From: Liolophura sinensis
Lineage: Eukaryota > Mollusca > Polyplacophora > Chitonida > Chitonidae
Length of the DNA: 64,000 nucleotides
NCBI RefSeq assembly: GCF_032854445.1
Contig: NC_088300.1
Coordinates: 71,148,984 to 71,212,983, forward strand
Reading direction: 5' to 3'
Positions 62,248 through 64,000 of this stretch are shown piece after piece. A program made the position numbers and the translations under genes. Numbering within the stretch: the stretch's first letter is position 1; the number at the start of each line of letters is the position of its first letter. The notes beneath the pieces are model-generated. The model was not told where the DNA came from, did no database searches, and saw only the letters and a program-made list of their open reading frames with translations.

Positions 62248-64000
62248 AGTTATTCCACAGAGCGATTCGGACTGAAATCAAAGTTCAAAAACATTAATAT
62301 AATACCTCGTTTGTGACCGCAGAACTTTGAAAAATTTGACAGATTTATCTTAAAATAGCATTTGCTTGTGAAGAGTTCTCCATTTTAACACTCATTGAGC
62401 GTTTTTATCACATTTCCCACGTTGCCTTCAGTCAAACCTGACTTATAAGAGCCGTCCTTGAATTCGAACAAACCAGACTACAAGTTTACATGATTGTGGT
62501 TAACAATTCAAGGGTGTAATTAATCAAATCCCTTCTCCTGACAACATGCAATATGGAATATTCCATTTATGGACTCATGTGGACAACTCTGAATAACATA
62601 AAGTCCCTGCCATACGGCTCTGTGGTCAGTGAATATCCAGGGGTGTGGGGACAAGAATGAACAATCGAACGTAGCACAATACGGTTAAAAAAGCGCATTT
62701 CCGATTTTACATCTTTTCATTAAATGTATTCAAAGTTTTGATTTAATGATGCCCTGCATTATTTGGAACAAACGATTCGGAAGAACTGATATTTCCAGAA
62801 TAGCACCGAGTCTGTGAGAAATTGCCATGCCCGCAAGCTGTTATACATGCGCTTCATTCAGTCTGGAAATATACATTGTTCAATATAAGCTGAAACCATT
62901 GAACACCCCGCCGGCGTTTTATATACTTATAGTTGCCTACCCGTTGTCACCAGTACAAAACGTGCATTCAAGCAAAGGATTAATGTCCTTTTAAAGGGTT
63001 TAGTTTCATGATGGAATGATAATGTCATCAGACAAATATCAAGTATGTATGACGTCAAAATCCTACACACAAGCTCAGTCCTGTATATGCTTCTAATCAT
63101 GCACTCAAAGCCTTTAAAACCAAAGCGGACTATATATATATATATTACAAAGACCTTTTGTGCATATATCATCCTCAGTATTGTGTTCACTGTCCTCCTG
63201 TCACTGTATAAGAAAATTAATGAGAGCTTGTGGGGCATATCCGAAAAAGGTGTGAAAATCTACTTATTTACTATATGGCTGTGAAAATAGCTGATACCCG
63301 AGTTAGGCTGGAGGCTGGTGGAGACACTAGGACTCAGCTTTTAAAGAGGAAAACAACAAATAGTTAAACTTTAAAGGAAATAAGACAACACTAGCCTAAC
63401 TGTTTATATACATCGAGAAAGTATACCACCACAAAGCTTTAAAATATCTCTCAATCTCTGTTTAGGAAGCAGTTCTTCGATTAGCAGAAAGTCCTTTTAA
63501 CTATACAAGACACAGAATGTCAGTTTTACTTGATTTCAATACAATAGACACCTTATCCCGACTGCAGTGCGCCATGAGAAATGTATCGACCACATCTACA
63601 GGAATTTCACCACCAGAAAGCAGACCTATGGTTAGAAAAAGAGTACAGTTTACAGGTGGTGCATGGTGAAATATGGACATAAGCTTCAGACAGAACGGAA
63701 TTTCACGTGAGAATTTGTGTGACACACCATCGTTTACCAACGCACATATAGTATCTGTTTACTTCAACGATGACACCAGAGCAAGATAAAAACAAACAAG
63801 CAAACAATCTTTTTATGCATAAAATTAAAATAAGCCCAATGCCTTGATCATGCACAAGCAGTCACACGGCTAGATAGCTACAATCACGCATACACTGTAT
63901 AGCTGTAGATACCTTGACTGCGGGATTAAAATATGTACGAATAATTTGAATTCTTAATTCACAGTGAGATCTGAACGGAATGGATCACGGAAGTGAAATT
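62248..64000. other. Intergenic DNA to window end
   Basis: AT-rich, with a short TA run at 63132-63145. A minus-strand open frame at 63501-63740 has balanced composition but no domain I recognise and no firm splice sites; it could be an exon of a gene beyond the window. Confidence 0.45.

Noticed and set aside
63501-63740. 79-codon minus-strand frame with balanced composition
   Set aside because: No recognisable domain and no convincing splice pair; noted only as a possible exon of a gene outside the window.

Overview
This is eukaryotic, intron-rich, AT-rich animal DNA. The genes have clean GT-AG introns and animal-type products. The window is packed with tRNA-derived SINEs and minisatellites. 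SINE tails ending in CAATCAAATAAATAAA, and a second repeat carrying GAGTGAGTGCTTGGGGTTTA, are of a kind I associate with molluscs. I therefore infer a lophotrochozoan, probably a bivalve or gastropod; the species cannot be read from the sequence.

Layout. (1) 1710-15052, + strand: the last eleven coding exons (about 538 residues) of a MADD/Rab3-GEP orthologue, whose 5' part lies left of the window. (2) 15053-21041: the tail-to-tail gap between MADD and the next gene, with a probable MADD 3'UTR and one SINE. (3) 21042-43826, - strand: a complete NAT10 (RNA cytidine acetyltransferase) gene. I resolved 26 coding exons that join in phase to 1031 codons plus stop, close to the roughly 1025 residues usual for animals. 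(4) 43827-51850: NAT10 upstream DNA, then large satellite-like arrays, a 200-N assembly gap, SINEs and a dead reverse-transcriptase fragment. (5) 51890-53937, + strand: a four-finger C2H2 zinc-finger gene in three exons. (6) 56877-57887, - strand: an intronless class A GPCR. (7) 57888-64000: repeats (16-bp and 45-bp arrays, two SINE families) and no gene that I can support.

The most unusual signal is in NAT10. At two separate exons (exon 9 and exon 25) the end of the exon together with its 5' splice site has been tandemly duplicated into the intron. This gives 4 donors at exact 41-bp spacing and about 10 donors at roughly 37-bp spacing. In both cases every distal donor would bring in a premature stop, so only the exon-proximal donor is productive. 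This could be neutral minisatellite growth that happened to include splice sites, or a splicing-control device; the sequence alone cannot decide.

Other notable structures are an A-A-B higher-order satellite with a perfect hairpin upstream of NAT10, a possible 87-nt in-phase cassette exon in MADD, a SINE with a perfect 11-bp target-site duplication, and an array apparently grown from a mobile-element terminus. MADD (Rab3 exchange factor), NAT10 (rRNA/tRNA acetylation), the zinc-finger factor and the GPCR have no evident functional link; they are simply neighbours.
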